Source of the DNA: Streptococcus thalassemiae
GTDB taxonomy: Bacteria; Bacillota; Bacilli; Lactobacillales; Streptococcaceae
Direction of reading: 5' to 3'
Assembly (NCBI RefSeq): GCF_903645285.1
Contig: NZ_CAHJXN010000004.1
Coordinates: 405,049-469,048 of the forward strand
Length of the DNA stretch: 64,000 nucleotides
The position numbers and the translations under genes are program-made. The notes under the pieces are model-generated. The model had not been told where the DNA came from and searched no databases. It saw only the letters and a list, made by a program, of their open reading frames with translations. This document shows, piece by piece, positions 9,328 to 19,442 of this stretch (its first letter is position 1; the number at the start of each line of letters is the position of its first letter).

Positions 9328-9402
9328 AACCCTCTCCTAACTGTATTCTTTCAGGAATCATTGCATATGTTTGAAGCCAAATCTCAAACACCTAGTCCTT
9401 TT

Positions 9403-9436
9403 ATTATACTGCAAGAAGATATAGTTTTCAATTATA
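9403..9436 (-). promoter_or_regulatory. metA promoter with MET-box-like operator
   Basis: Minus strand: -35 TTGAAA (9426-9431), 17-base spacer, -10 TATAAT (9403-9408). Bases 9420-9436, TATAGTTTTCAATTATA, match the streptococcal MtaR MET-box (TATAGTTTSAAACTATA as I recall it) at 14 of 17 positions. Confidence 0.65.
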
Positions 9437-9482
9437 GTTTTTCTCTAACTAGCTATAGTCTATTTTTATATCCTAATGTAGA

Positions 9483-9510
9483 GAAAACAGCCCTAGGGAC
9501 TGTTTTTCAT
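9483..9510 (-). terminator. Intrinsic terminator of apt
   Basis: AAACAGTCCC pairs with GGGCTGTTT, T-rich on the minus strand, immediately after the apt stop. Confidence 0.8.
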
Positions 9511-10022
9511 TAATAATGCATCAAAACTTTGTAATCGTAGTCACCGATTTTTTCACGACCGTTCAATTCATCCAATTCAACAAGGAAGGCACAACCCGCT
9601 ACAACACCACCAAGTTTTTCAATCATTTCGATAGTTGCCTTAACAGTTCCACCTGTTGCCAAGAGGTCATCTACGATCAGAACACGTTGACCTGGCTTGA
9701 TGGCATCAGCATGCATAGTCAAGGTATCAACACCGTACTCTTTTTCATAGTCAGCAGAAATGACTTCGCGTGGTAATTTTCCTGGCTTACGAACAGGAGC
9801 AAAACCAATTCCCAACTCAAAGGCAACTGGACAGCCCACGATAAATCCACGAGCCTCAGGCCCTACGATCATGTCGATTTTCTTGTCAGTAGCATACTGA
9901 ACGATTTCACGAACAGCATAGCTATAAGCATTTCCATCAGCCATCAAAGGACTGATATCACGAAAAGTAATCCCTTCCTTCGGATAATTTTCAATTGTTG
10001 CAATGTAATCTTTTAAATTCAT
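9510..10022 (-). CDS. apt: Adenine phosphoribosyltransferase
   Basis: A 170-residue purine salvage enzyme that makes AMP from adenine and PRPP. The PRPP-binding motif [13 protein letters not shown] is at about residues 116-128, the N-terminal FRDISPLM and the GPEARGF adenine-side motif are present. Length is standard. It is monocistronic, flanked by its own terminator, with a -10-like TATAAT upstream near 10060. Confidence 0.96.
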   Translation of the reverse strand: MNLKDYIATIENYPKEGITFRDISPLMADGNAYSYAVREIVQYATDKKIDMIVGPEARGFIVGCPVAFELGIGFAPVRKPGKLPREVISADYEKEYGVDTLTMHADAIKPGQRVLIVDDLLATGGTVKATIEMIEKLGGVVAGCAFLVELDELNGREKIGDYDYKVLMHY

Positions 10023-10189
10023 CTTTTTCTTTCTTTCAAAGTTTTTTACTCCCTATTATACCATATTTTCTAGTAAAGAAGAAAGAGAAAACAATATTTC
10101 ATCTGCTAATCACCCTATAAGCCAAACAAGATGACCATTTTTATTCAAGGAGTATCACAAGATAGATGCATAATATGACTTCCCTAACA

Positions 10190-10219
10190 AAAAGGAGAGA
10201 AGCATTTTGTTTCTCTCCC
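10190..10219 (-). terminator. Intrinsic terminator of msmK
   Basis: Minus strand GGAGAGAA-loop-TTCTCTCC followed by TTTTTG, downstream of msmK and of the interleaved repeats at 10230-10276. Confidence 0.85.
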
Positions 10220-10229
10220 TAGATTAACT

Positions 10230-10276
10230 GATATCTCTCCACTACAATTGATAAAGAGATATCTTTTCTTGTAGTG
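10230..10276. repeat. Two interleaved perfect inverted repeats (pseudoknot-like)
   Basis: On the plus strand the order is GATATCTCT (10230-10238), CACTACAA (10240-10247), AGAGATATC (10255-10263), TTGTAGTG (10269-10276). The first pairs perfectly with the third (9 bp) and the second with the fourth (8 bp), so the stems interlock. In RNA this is an H-type pseudoknot or two mutually exclusive hairpins. It lies in the 3' UTR of msmK, before its terminator. Confidence 0.75.
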
Positions 10277-10294
10277 CTTTGAATTTTATTTATT

Positions 10295-11425
10295 TTAATA
10301 GACTGTTTTTTCAGTTTCTACATCAAAGAAGTGTGCTTTGTTCAAGTCAAATCCAAGCTCAACTGTTGCACCTGTCTGCAAGTAGTCACGAGCATCAACT
10401 TTAGCAACAAATTCGTCTTTACCAACTTGGCAGTAAAGGTGAGATTCTGAACCAAGCAGTTCTGATACAGAGATAGTCGCTTTTACAACACAGTCTGGGA
10501 ATGTTTCAAGGAAAGCAGGTTCTGCATTCACATCTTCTGGACGGATACCGAAAATCAACTCTTTACCTTCGTAGCCTTTTTCGCGAAGAACTTTCAATGC
10601 TCCTTCTGGAACTTTCAAACGGAAACCATCAGAAATAATTTCGCTTCCAACCAATTTCACGTTGATGAAGTTCATTGCTGGGCTTCCGATGAATCCTGCT
10701 ACGAATTTATTAACTGGGTTTTTGTAAACTTCTTGAGGAGTACCGATTTGTTCAACACGTCCGATAGTACCTGTACCAGCAGGGTTCTTAGTTGCTGACA
10801 TGATAACGATACGGTCTGCAAGTGTCATCGCTTCTGTTTGGTCGTGAGTTACGTAGATAGTTGTAGCTCCGATACGACGGTGGATTTTCGCAATTTCAGC
10901 ACGCATTGATACACGAAGTTTAGCATCCAAGTTTGACAAAGGTTCGTCCATCAAGAACACTTTTGCATCGCGGACAATTGCACGCCCCATGGCAACACGT
11001 TGACGTTGACCACCTGAAAGGTCAGCTGGTTTACGTTCCAAGAATTCTTTCAATCCAAGGATTTCAGCTGCTTCTTGCACACGTTTATCGATATCTTCCT
11101 TGCTGTATTTACGCAATTTCAAACCGAAAGCCATGTTATCGTAAACAGTCATGTGTGGGTAAAGAGCGTAGTTTTGGAATACCATGGCGATGTCGCGGTC
11201 TTTTGGAGCTACGTCGTTGACAACCACGCCATCAATAGATGCAGTACCTTCTGTGATGTCTTCAAGACCAGCAATCATACGAAGAGTTGTTGATTTACCA
11301 CATCCTGAAGGTCCTACGAAAACGATAAATTCTTTATCTTTGATGTTCAAGTTGAAATCTTCAACTGAATAGTGTTCGCTGTTTGGATATTTTTTGTAAA
11401 TATTTTTAAGATTTAATTCTACCAT
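10295..11425 (-). CDS. msmK: Multiple-sugar ABC transporter ATPase MsmK
   Basis: A 376-residue ATPase of the MalK/UgpC type. Walker [10 protein letters not shown], signature LSGGQRQR, Walker [17 protein letters not shown] and the switch [12 protein letters not shown] are all intact, followed by a C-terminal OB-fold regulatory domain with GIRPEDV. In pneumococcus a single MsmK energises several sugar importers (raffinose, maltodextrin, sialic acid), which explains why it stands alone without permease genes. Its 282-base upstream interval holds no gene but has a cre-like motif of imperfect spacing. Confidence 0.95.
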   Translation of the reverse strand: MVELNLKNIYKKYPNSEHYSVEDFNLNIKDKEFIVFVGPSGCGKSTTLRMIAGLEDITEGTASIDGVVVNDVAPKDRDIAMVFQNYALYPHMTVYDNMAFGLKLRKYSKEDIDKRVQEAAEILGLKEFLERKPADLSGGQRQRVAMGRAIVRDAKVFLMDEPLSNLDAKLRVSMRAEIAKIHRRIGATTIYVTHDQTEAMTLADRIVIMSATKNPAGTGTIGRVEQIGTPQEVYKNPVNKFVAGFIGSPAMNFINVKLVGSEIISDGFRLKVPEGALKVLREKGYEGKELIFGIRPEDVNAEPAFLETFPDCVVKATISVSELLGSESHLYCQVGKDEFVAKVDARDYLQTGATVELGFDLNKAHFFDVETEKTVY

Positions 11426-11678
11426 GAGGTGAACTCCTTTTGTCTTTTGATAATTATATTATAGATGAAAACGCTTTACATTTCTATGGCAAGATGACCA
11501 AAAAAATAAAAAAGTTCTGTGCAACTTGCACAAAACTTTAGAGAAGATCGGAGAATTTGAAAAAGATAATCTTTATTATTCTTCTATGACAAAAGCAGAA
11601 ACAAAGATTAGCTTTCCCATATTTTCGCTGATTTTCCACTACATTTGACTGGATTCCAATTTTTTAGAGAAATACAAA

Positions 11679-11702
11679 AGAGCTAGCCTAAGCTAACTCT
11701 TA
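11679..11702 (-). terminator. Terminator of the tRNA-Leu gene
   Basis: Minus strand AGAGTTAGC-TTAG-GCTAGCTCT followed by TTTTGT, just 3' of the tRNA. Confidence 0.8.
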
Positions 11703-11707
11703 TCCTA

Positions 11708-11793
11708 TGCGGAGAGAGGGACTTGAACCCTCACGACCTAAAGCGGTCACAGGATCCTTAGTCCTGCGCGTCTGCCAATTCCGCCATCCCCGC
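11708..11793 (-). tRNA. tRNA-Leu(AAG)
   Basis: An 86-base class II tRNA. The acceptor stem GCGGGGA/TCTCCGC, anticodon stem CAGGA/TCCTG with 7-base loop CTAAGGA (anticodon AAG, reading CUU and CUC), a variable arm and the TTCAAGTC T-loop all fit. The 3' CCA is not encoded (the discriminator A is followed by TAG). It is a lone tRNA gene with its own terminator. Confidence 0.93.
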
Positions 11794-11872
11794 GTCGATT
11801 ACTTTACTAGTATATCAACTTTTGGGATACTTGTCAACACTTTTTTCAAATTTTTTCATTTCATTAACCAAA

Positions 11873-12448
11873 TTACTCTAAAATTTCATTTAGATTTTCA
11901 TCTACTAACTTAGCTCCAAGTGTGTTTTTGAAATGACCTAGGGCAAATTGATGATTTTCAGGCCAGATGGAAGCAACAGCTGGTTTAACAATCTCGATGT
12001 CATATCCTAGATTATAGGCATCTATAGCTGTATGTAGGACACAGATATCCGTCAAGACACCTGTTAAGATAACGGTAGAAATTCGACGCTCTCTCAAACG
12101 GATATCCAGGTCAGTCCCTGAAAAAGCTGAGTAATGGCGTTTATCCATCCAAAAGACACGACTGTCTGAACCATGCTCTTGATAAAAGGTCCCCAAATCT
12201 CCATATAAATTCCGTCCGCTCGTCCCAATCAGATTATGAGGAGGGAATAGTTTACTTTCTGGATGGAAACAATCATTTTCCTCGTGCGCATCAATGTTAA
12301 AGAAGATGTAATCTCCGCGTTCAAAAGCTAACCGAGTCACCTTGCTAATGGCATCCGAAATAGCCTGAGCTGGAGCCCCTGCTGTCAATTTACCACTATC
12401 AGCAACAAAATCTTCCGTATAGTCAATCGAAATCAAAGCCTTAGTCAT
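11873..12448 (-). CDS. pncA: Isochorismatase-like nicotinamidase
   Basis: A 191-residue hydrolase of the cysteine hydrolase (isochorismatase/PncA) superfamily. The Asp-Lys-Cys triad is visible as Asp9 in ISIDYTEDF, the Lys in FWMDKRHYSAF and the Cys in DICVLHTAIDA; the metal site is FNIDAHEEND. The most likely role is deamidation of nicotinamide to nicotinate for NAD salvage. Its ATG overlaps the codY stop in TAATG, so it is translated from the codY transcript. The symbol follows the general annotation of this position; an isochorismatase-like activity on another amide is not excluded. Confidence 0.85.
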   Translation of the reverse strand: MTKALISIDYTEDFVADSGKLTAGAPAQAISDAISKVTRLAFERGDYIFFNIDAHEENDCFHPESKLFPPHNLIGTSGRNLYGDLGTFYQEHGSDSRVFWMDKRHYSAFSGTDLDIRLRERRISTVILTGVLTDICVLHTAIDAYNLGYDIEIVKPAVASIWPENHQFALGHFKNTLGAKLVDENLNEILE

Positions 12449-13236
12449 TAGTAATCTCTTTTCTTCACTTCTTCAAAAATATCTGAAATCAAGACCTTAA
12501 GATAGGTTCCCTTCATTCCAAGCGAGCGACTTTCAATAATCCCAGCGGACTCAAGTTTACGAAGGGCATTGACAATCACAGAGCGGGTAATTCCAATACG
12601 GTCTGCAATTACAGACGCAGTTAACTGCCCTTCATTTCCATTTAATTCTCCTAAAATTGCTGAAACAGCACGGAGTTCGGAGTAAGAAAGGGTATTAACC
12701 GCCATGGTAACAGCAGTACGGCGACGGATATTTTTCTCATCTTCTTCACGCTGGAAGTTAAGAAGCTGAATCCCAACAACGGTACTGGCAATCTCAACAA
12801 GGATCAAGTCTTCATCTTCGAATTTCTTATCATTACGCCAAATAATCAAAGAACCAAGACGAATCCCCGATACATGAATCGGTGCAATAGTCGTCAAGCC
12901 ATCTGGAAAATCGTCTCTACTCTCAACAGGGAAAATACTCATATCATGCTCAACAGGCAAGTTTGCTTCTGTTTCGTAAATCATATTAGCCCCTTGAACG
13001 TAGTCATCTGGGAAGATCTTAGTTTGGAAGAATTGCTCTACGCGATCTGTATTTGTTTTATAACGCATAAAATAGCCAAGCAGACGTCCCTTACTATTGA
13101 TAATGCAGGCATTGCAATGAATAATATCCGCTAACTGACGCGTAATAGCGTTGTAAGGCAGCTCATCCTGCAACTGCTCCTCTGAGCGCTTCAAAATTGA
13201 TGTAATTTTTCTTGTTTTTTCTAATAAATGTGCCAT
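12448..13236 (-). CDS. codY: GTP/BCAA-sensing global regulator CodY
   Basis: A 262-residue repressor that binds branched-chain amino acids through an N-terminal GAF domain (about residues 1-155) and DNA through a C-terminal winged helix with [22 protein letters not shown]. In pneumococcus CodY controls amino-acid uptake and synthesis and, with iron uptake genes, has been reported as near-essential. The promoter carries a CodY box, implying autoregulation. The nicotinamidase gene is coupled downstream. Confidence 0.97.
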   Translation of the reverse strand: MAHLLEKTRKITSILKRSEEQLQDELPYNAITRQLADIIHCNACIINSKGRLLGYFMRYKTNTDRVEQFFQTKIFPDDYVQGANMIYETEANLPVEHDMSIFPVESRDDFPDGLTTIAPIHVSGIRLGSLIIWRNDKKFEDEDLILVEIASTVVGIQLLNFQREEDEKNIRRRTAVTMAVNTLSYSELRAVSAILGELNGNEGQLTASVIADRIGITRSVIVNALRKLESAGIIESRSLGMKGTYLKVLISDIFEEVKKRDY

Positions 13237-13262
13237 TTTTCACCTCGAATTTAATCGCTATC

Positions 13263-13307
13263 ATTATAACATAAAAACGTCTCTTTTTCAATAATTATCT
13301 GAAAATT
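13263..13307 (-). promoter_or_regulatory. codY promoter with a CodY box
   Basis: Minus strand: -35 TTGAAA (13286-13291), 17-base spacer, -10 TATAAT (13263-13268). On the plus strand 13293-13307 reads AATTATCTGAAAATT, 14 of 15 matches to the CodY box AATTTTCWGAAAATT, lying just upstream of -35. Confidence 0.75.
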
Positions 13308-13458
13308 CCTTATTGACTTGCAATTTTTAAAAACAAGAATATTTTTAATTAAATTTTCCCTTTTCTATTGACAAGCTGCCTATTTTTGTGTATCATAACA
13401 TTATAAAAAGATAATACAACAATTTTATTTATCTTTTTTCACATTCGGTCTCCTTATA

Positions 13459-13493
13459 TAACAAAAGCGATTCATTTTGAACCGCTTTTTCTT
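13459..13493 (-). terminator. Intrinsic terminator of the DEAD-box helicase gene
   Basis: Minus strand AAAAGCGGTTCAAAATGAATCGCTTTT, overlapping the end of the helicase gene; the interval 13237-13458 holds only codY regulatory sequence. Confidence 0.75.
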
Positions 13494-15066
13494 ATTTATC
13501 GCCCTTGTTACGAATAACAAAGCCTGTTTTCTTTTCGCTTGAAGTATTGCGTGGTTTTTTATTATCCTTACGGTAACGTTTTTCCTTATCAAAACGATCA
13601 TTGCCACGACTTCCTTTTTTGAAATCATCACGGCGACCACCACGACGGTTGTCTCCTCTGCGATTATCACGACGGTCATCTCCACGACGACCTCCCTTAG
13701 CTTTACCACCGAAGCCATTACCTGATGGTTTAAATGGCAGTGGTTTTTCACGCGCAATCTCCACTTCAGGAAGACTATCTGGGTCTTGAACAGTCAGACT
13801 CAAGATATACATAGCCAATTCTTCTGGAGTAAATTCGGCAGCTAGCTTACGAGCATCCTTACCAAATTTCTCAAAGTTAGCACGGATAGTCTCATCTGCA
13901 AAATCACGTTCAATTTTCTTGAGAGCTACGTGTTTTTTTGCTTGGAAGGCTTCTTCTGCACTTGCAGGCTTGAGACCTTTCATGCGTTTCTTAGTCAAGT
14001 TTTCAATGATTTGGAGATAGCCCATTTCATTTGGAGCAACAAAAGTAATCGATTGACCTGACTTACCAGCACGACCTGTACGACCGATACGGTGAACATA
14101 ACTTTCAGGATCTTGTGGAATATCGTAGTTATAGACATGGGTCACACCTGAAATATCCAAGCCACGCGCTGCAACGTCTGTCGCAACCAAAACATCAAGA
14201 TTGCCATTTTTAAAGTCACGAAGGACACGAAGACGTTTGTTTTGGTCCAAATCACCATGAATTCCTTCTGCACGGAAGCCACGGATTTTCAAACCACGAG
14301 TCAATTCATCCACACGACGTTTGGTACGACCAAATACGATAGCAAGCTCAGGTTGCTCCACATCCATGAGACGAGTCATGGTGTCAAATTTTTCTTGTTC
14401 CTTGACACGGATATAGTACTGGTCAACCAATTCTGTGGTCAATTCCTTAGCAGCAATCTTGACATGCTCAGGTTCTTTCATAAACTGAACACCGATACGT
14501 TTGATGGCATCTGGCATAGTTGCTGAGAAAAGCAAAGTTTGACGGCTTTCAGGGACACGGGAGATAATGGCTTCAATATCTTCAAGAAAGCCCATGTTGA
14601 GCATTTCATCCGCTTCGTCAAGGATAAGCGTTTCAATATCTTGTAATTTCAAGGCCTTGCGTTTGATCAAGTCTAAGAGGCGACCAGGAGTTCCCACCAC
14701 GATATGGGCACCAGATTTAAGAGCCTTAATTTGTTTTTCGATGCTTGATCCACCATATACTGAGCGAACCTTGACTCCCTTACTACGACCAAAGCGGAAG
14801 AGTTCCTCTTGACTTTGGACAGCTAGTTCACGAGTTGGAGCGATGACCAAGGCTTGGATAGTCCCTTCTTCTGTACGGATTTTTTCAAGGGTAGGCAAGC
14901 CAAAGGCTGCAGTTTTTCCTGTACCAGTCTGAGCTTGACCGATAACGTCCTTGCCTTCCAGGGCCAAGGGAATGGTTTGTTCTTGGATCGGACTGGCTTC
15001 TACAAAACCAGCTTTTTCAATCTCTGCTAGCAAATCAGCAGACAAGTTTAATTCATTAAATTTCAC
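13492..15066 (-). CDS. cshA: DEAD-box RNA helicase CshA
   Basis: A 524-residue RNA helicase of the CshA type, linked to cold adaptation and RNA decay. Motifs in order: F/Q motif SPIQEQTIP, I AQTGTGKT, Ia PTRELA, II LDEADEML, III FSATMP, V VATDVAARGLD and VI HRIGRTGR. A basic C-terminal tail (about residues 440-524) is rich in Arg, Gly, Asp and Lys (RRDDFKKGSRGN and similar), typical of an RNA-binding tail. Monocistronic with its own terminator. Confidence 0.94.
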   Translation of the reverse strand: MKFNELNLSADLLAEIEKAGFVEASPIQEQTIPLALEGKDVIGQAQTGTGKTAAFGLPTLEKIRTEEGTIQALVIAPTRELAVQSQEELFRFGRSKGVKVRSVYGGSSIEKQIKALKSGAHIVVGTPGRLLDLIKRKALKLQDIETLILDEADEMLNMGFLEDIEAIISRVPESRQTLLFSATMPDAIKRIGVQFMKEPEHVKIAAKELTTELVDQYYIRVKEQEKFDTMTRLMDVEQPELAIVFGRTKRRVDELTRGLKIRGFRAEGIHGDLDQNKRLRVLRDFKNGNLDVLVATDVAARGLDISGVTHVYNYDIPQDPESYVHRIGRTGRAGKSGQSITFVAPNEMGYLQIIENLTKKRMKGLKPASAEEAFQAKKHVALKKIERDFADETIRANFEKFGKDARKLAAEFTPEELAMYILSLTVQDPDSLPEVEIAREKPLPFKPSGNGFGGKAKGGRRGDDRRDNRRGDNRRGGRRDDFKKGSRGNDRFDKEKRYRKDNKKPRNTSSEKKTGFVIRNKGDK

Positions 15067-15263
15067 GTTTTTCTTCTTTCTAAAGGTGGTGCGAAGCCAC
15101 CCTATAGGGCTTAGTGTATACTTTTCTTTTTATGACGTATTTTCATATACTGGATACAAAATCGTGTTGCTTCTTTTCCACAAAAGAAAAGTACTGTTTT
15201 CTTTGCAACCTATCTAGTATAACACAAGACCTGAGCAAAAGATAGCCCCATTTCTACAGAAAA

Positions 15264-16490
15264 TCATGTAAGCGGTTTTTGACTTTCCTTTTTGATGGAA
15301 CGACCTAGATAATAAGACAAAGCCAAGGCGATACTATATAAAATGATAAAAACGAACAAGGTTTGTGTGTAAGAATGAGCCATTTTATAAGTCTCTGCTA
15401 ATAAAATAGGTCCTGCTAAACCAGCCATTGCCCAAGCTGTTAAAATATAACCATGCAGAGCGGCCAATTCCTTGGTTCCAAAAATATCACTGAGATAAGC
15501 TGGAATCAATGAAAAACCAGCTCCATAGCAAGTCATCAAAATAGACATAGCGACTACAAATAAAACGGAATCTGTAAAGAGCCAAAGTGAGAGAGAAAAG
15601 AAAAGATTGACAAGCAGTAATATACTAAAGGTTAGGGGGCGACCGATATAGTCAGATAAGCTCGCCCAGAGCAAGCGACCAAATCCATTGAAAATCCCCA
15701 AAACACCCACCATTACTGCTGCATGACTTGTAGACAAGCCAGCCATCTCCTGTGCCATTGGCGATGCCGCTGAAATTAAGCCTAAACCACAAGCTATGTT
15801 GATAAAGAAAATAATCCAAAGCATATAAAACCGATTGCTTTTTAGAGCCTGATTTGCAGTCATCCCTTGCGTCAGAGAGTCTGTTTTTTCTTTCCCTGAA
15901 ACAGATAAACTTGCAAGCTCTTGCTCATTTGGACGCTTAATGAATTGTGAAGCTAGGAGCATGATAATAAAGTAACTTGCACCTAAAATATAAAAAGTTT
16001 CTACAAGCCCTACCCCTGCGATAAGATGTTGCGCTATGGGACTAGTCAATAGAGAAGCAAAACCAAACCCCATAATCGCTAAACCTGTTGCGAGACCACG
16101 TTTATCAGGAAACCATTTTATAATCGTTGACACAGGAGTAATATAGCCGGCTCCCAAACCAAGCCCACCTAAAATACCATAAGCGAGATACAACAACCAC
16201 AGTTCCTGACGGTCTATTGCAAATCCTGTTAAGATATTTCCACCTGCGTATAGAAAGGCAGATAGACTCCCCATGACTCTCGGACCAAATTTTTCTACCA
16301 AACGCCCCATAAATGCAGCCGATAAGCCCAAACAAAAGATTGCTAGACTAAAGGCAAAGGCAACAGAAGCCTGATCCCATCCCGTTTTTTCAATAATAGG
16401 GTTGCGATAAACACTCCAAGCATAAGTCGAACCCAGCATTAAGTGTAAAATGACCCCAGCAAAGGCAATAATATAACGATTCGATTTCAT
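15264..16490 (-). CDS. Oxalate:formate antiporter-like MFS transporter
   Basis: A 408-residue protein with 12 predicted membrane segments and a cytosolic loop near residue 200 (RPNEQELASLSVSGKEKTD). The N-terminal LMLGSTYAWSVYRNPI and LGLGAGYITPVSTIIKWFPDKRG segments are the signature of the OxlT/monocarboxylate branch of the major facilitator superfamily. The substrate is probably a small organic anion such as a monocarboxylate. It is divergent from the flavoprotein reductase gene. Substrate cannot be told from sequence. Confidence 0.85.
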   Translation of the reverse strand: MKSNRYIIAFAGVILHLMLGSTYAWSVYRNPIIEKTGWDQASVAFAFSLAIFCLGLSAAFMGRLVEKFGPRVMGSLSAFLYAGGNILTGFAIDRQELWLLYLAYGILGGLGLGAGYITPVSTIIKWFPDKRGLATGLAIMGFGFASLLTSPIAQHLIAGVGLVETFYILGASYFIIMLLASQFIKRPNEQELASLSVSGKEKTDSLTQGMTANQALKSNRFYMLWIIFFINIACGLGLISAASPMAQEMAGLSTSHAAVMVGVLGIFNGFGRLLWASLSDYIGRPLTFSILLLVNLFFSLSLWLFTDSVLFVVAMSILMTCYGAGFSLIPAYLSDIFGTKELAALHGYILTAWAMAGLAGPILLAETYKMAHSYTQTLFVFIILYSIALALSYYLGRSIKKESQKPLT

Positions 16491-16683
16491 AAAACCTCCT
16501 ATTTTCGAACATTTATTCTATCTTATATAAAAATAGATAGGATTTTAGTTTATCAAGCTTGTCAAAAAATTACTAGTTTTTTGTCTGGAAAGCGTTTTTA
16601 TCTTTTTCTGTCTTTTTCGTAGCAGAATTGTGCAAAAGTTTTTTTCTTGTGCTAGAATGAAATGCGAATAGGAGGAACTCTAA

Positions 16684-18000
16684 ATGTTAACTTATGATTT
16701 AATCGTTATCGGATTTGGTAAAGCTGGTAAAACACTAGCAGGTAAATTGGCTTCAGCTGGTAAAAAAGTTGCCCTCGTTGAACGTAGCAAAGCTATGTAC
16801 GGTGGAACTTGTATCAACATTGGTTGTATCCCAACTAAGACTTTGCTAGTTGCTGCTGAGAAGAACTTATCTTTTGAAGAAGTCATTGCTACCAAAAACA
16901 CGATCACTGGTCGCCTTAACGGTAAAAACTATGCGACTGTTGCTGGTACAGGCGTAGATATCTTTGATGCGGAAGCTCACTTCCTTTCAAATAAAGTCAT
17001 CGAAATCCAAGCTGGTGATGAAAAGAAAGAACTGACTGCTGAAACAATCGTCATCAACACTGGTGCTGTTTCAAACGTCTTGCCAATCCCTGGACTTGCT
17101 ACAAGCAAGAACGTTTTTGACTCAACAGGTATCCAAAACTTGGACAAATTGCCTGAAAATCTTGGAGTCCTTGGTGGTGGAAATATCGGTCTTGAATTTG
17201 CCGGTCTTTACAACAAACTTGGAAGCAAGGTTACAGTCCTAGATGCCTTGGATACATTCCTACCTCGTGCAGAACCTTCCATCGCAGCTCTTGCTAAACA
17301 ATACATGGAAGAAGACGGTATTGAATTGCTTCAAAATATCCGTACTACTGAAATTAAAAACGATGGTGACCAAGTCCTTGTCGTAACTGAAAATGAAACT
17401 TACCGTTTCGATGCCCTTCTCTACGCAACTGGACGCAAACCAAATGTAGAACCACTTCAACTTGAAAATACAGATATTGAACTAACTGAACGTGGTGCTA
17501 TTAAAGTAGACAAACATTGTCAAACAAACGTTCCTGGTGTCTTTGCAGTTGGAGATGTCAACGGTGGCCTTCAATTTACTTACATTTCACTTGATGACTT
17601 CCGTGTTGTTTACAGCTACCTTGCTGGAGATGGCAGCTACACACTTGAAGACCGTCTCAATGTGCCAAATACTATGTTCATCACACCTGCACTTTCACAA
17701 GTTGGTTTGACTGAAAGCCAAGCGGCTGATTTGAAACTTCCATACGCAGTGAAAGAAATCCCTGTTGCAGCAATGCCTCGTGGTCACGTAAACGGAGATC
17801 TTCGCGGAGCTTTCAAAGCTGTTGTTAATACTGAAACAAAAGAAATTCTTGGAGCAAGCATCTTCTCAGAAGGTTCTCAAGAAATCATCAACATCATCAC
17901 TGTTGCTATGGACAACAAGATTCCTTACACTTACTTCACAAAACAAATCTTCACTCACCCAACCTTGGCTGAGAACTTGAATGACTTGTTTGCGATTTAA
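16684..18000 (+). CDS. Flavoprotein disulfide reductase, probable hypothiocyanous acid reductase
   Basis: A 438-residue group I pyridine nucleotide-disulfide oxidoreductase. N-terminal FAD motif GFGKAGKTLAG, redox-active disulfide Cys43/Cys48 in YGGTCINIGCIPTK, NAD(P)-binding GGGNIGLEFA, FAD-binding FAVGDVNGGLQFTY and C-terminal dimerisation domain ending FTHPTLAENLNDLF with the active-site His. The sequence is of the RclA/MerA-like branch. In pneumococcus the gene at this position is, as I recall, the reductase Har that detoxifies HOSCN from host peroxidases. A TGC-TAGAAT extended -10 lies about 30 bases upstream. A good terminator follows. Confidence 0.85.
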   Translation: MLTYDLIVIGFGKAGKTLAGKLASAGKKVALVERSKAMYGGTCINIGCIPTKTLLVAAEKNLSFEEVIATKNTITGRLNGKNYATVAGTGVDIFDAEAHFLSNKVIEIQAGDEKKELTAETIVINTGAVSNVLPIPGLATSKNVFDSTGIQNLDKLPENLGVLGGGNIGLEFAGLYNKLGSKVTVLDALDTFLPRAEPSIAALAKQYMEEDGIELLQNIRTTEIKNDGDQVLVVTENETYRFDALLYATGRKPNVEPLQLENTDIELTERGAIKVDKHCQTNVPGVFAVGDVNGGLQFTYISLDDFRVVYSYLAGDGSYTLEDRLNVPNTMFITPALSQVGLTESQAADLKLPYAVKEIPVAAMPRGHVNGDLRGAFKAVVNTETKEILGASIFSEGSQEIINIITVAMDNKIPYTYFTKQIFTHPTLAENLNDLFAI

Positions 18001-18017
18001 GTTGAGATTTAATCGTA

Positions 18018-18046
18018 TCGAACAGCCCTCTTCGGGCTGTTTTTGC
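18018..18046 (+). terminator. Terminator of the flavoprotein reductase gene
   Basis: AACAGCCC-TCTTC-GGGCTGTTTTTG. Confidence 0.88.
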
Positions 18047-18098
18047 TTCTGCGAAACACCAAATCTGTCTTTTCCCTCTTTTGTGATATAATAGAAAC

Positions 18099-19442
18099 AT
18101 GAACTTAAAAACTACTTTGGGCCTTCTTGCTGGGCGCTCTTCCCACTTCGTTTTAAGCCGTCTTGGCCGAGGAAGTACGCTCCCAGGAAAAGTCGCCCTT
18201 CAATTTGATAAAGATATTTTACAAAACCTAGCTAAGAACTACGAGATTGTCGTGGTCACTGGAACAAATGGAAAAACCCTAACAACTGCCCTCACTGTCG
18301 GTATTTTAAAAGAGGTTTATGGTCAAGTTCTGACCAACCCAAGCGGTGCCAACATGATTACAGGAATTGCTACAACCTTCTTAACAGCCAAATCTTCAAA
18401 AACTGGGAAAAATATTGCCGTTCTAGAAATCGATGAAGCCAGTCTATCTCGTATCTGCGACTATATCCAGCCAAGCTTATTTGTTATCACTAATATCTTC
18501 CGTGACCAGATGGACCGCTATGGTGAGATTTACACAACTTACAAGATGATTTTGGATGCTATTCGTAAGGTGCCTACTGCCACTGTTCTCCTTAATGGAG
18601 ACAGTCCACTTTTCTACAAGCCAGCTATTCCAAATCCTGTAAAATATTTTGGTTTTGACTTGGAGAAAGGTCCAGCCCAGCTGGCTCACTATAATACCGA
18701 AGGAATTCTCTGTCCTGACTGCCAAGGAATCCTCAAATATGAGCATAATACCTATGCAAACTTGGGTGCCTATATCTGTGAAGGCTGCGGATGTAAACGT
18801 CCTGATCTGGACTATCGCTTGACAGACTTGGTTGAGTTGACCAACAATCGCTCACGCTTTGTCATTGACGGTCAAGAATACGGTATTCAAATCGGTGGTC
18901 TTTACAATATCTACAACGCCCTAGCTGCGGTTGCTATCGCCCGTTTCCTTGGTGCAGATTCACAACTCATCAAGCAGGGATTTGATAAGAGCCGTGCAGT
19001 CTTTGGACGCCAAGAAACCTTCCATATCGGTGACAAGGAATGTACCCTCGTCTTGATTAAAAATCCAGTCGGTGCGACCCAAGCTATCGAAATGATCAAA
19101 CTAGCTCCTTATCCATTTAGTCTATCTGTTCTTCTTAACGCTAACTATGCAGACGGTATTGACACCAGCTGGATCTGGGATGCTGATTTTGAACAAATCA
19201 CTGACATGGACATTCCCGAAATCAACGCTGGCGGTGTTCGTCATTCTGAAATCGCACGCCGTCTCCGAGTGACAGGCTATCCAGCTGATAAAATCACTGA
19301 AACAAGTAGTCTAGAACAAGTTCTCAAAACAATTGAGAACCAAGACTGCAAACATGCCTATATCCTGGCTACCTATACTGCTATGCTGGAATTCCGCGAA
19401 CTGCTGGCTAGTCGTCAGATTGTTAGAAAGGAGATGAACTAA
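18099..19442 (+). CDS. murT: Lipid II isoglutaminyl synthase, MurT subunit
   Basis: A 447-residue Mur-ligase-like protein that, with GatD, amidates the alpha-carboxyl of D-Glu in lipid II to D-isoglutamine. This is essential in pneumococcus because penicillin-binding proteins need amidated stems. ATP motif [12 protein letters not shown], the central domain, a zinc-ribbon insertion CPDC (about residues 206-209) and CEGCGC (about 227-232) typical of MurT, and a C-terminal DUF1727 domain. Its stop overlaps the gatD start in TAATG. Start ATG has a -10-like TATAAT just upstream, so the leader must be short. Confidence 0.95.
   Translation: MNLKTTLGLLAGRSSHFVLSRLGRGSTLPGKVALQFDKDILQNLAKNYEIVVVTGTNGKTLTTALTVGILKEVYGQVLTNPSGANMITGIATTFLTAKSSKTGKNIAVLEIDEASLSRICDYIQPSLFVITNIFRDQMDRYGEIYTTYKMILDAIRKVPTATVLLNGDSPLFYKPAIPNPVKYFGFDLEKGPAQLAHYNTEGILCPDCQGILKYEHNTYANLGAYICEGCGCKRPDLDYRLTDLVELTNNRSRFVIDGQEYGIQIGGLYNIYNALAAVAIARFLGADSQLIKQGFDKSRAVFGRQETFHIGDKECTLVLIKNPVGATQAIEMIKLAPYPFSLSVLLNANYADGIDTSWIWDADFEQITDMDIPEINAGGVRHSEIARRLRVTGYPADKITETSSLEQVLKTIENQDCKHAYILATYTAMLEFRELLASRQIVRKEMN

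Noticed and set aside
11465..11482. cre-like site upstream of msmK (ATGAAAACGCTTTACAT)
   Set aside because: The half-sites are one base too far apart for the cre consensus, so I do not call it, although catabolite control of msmK would make sense.
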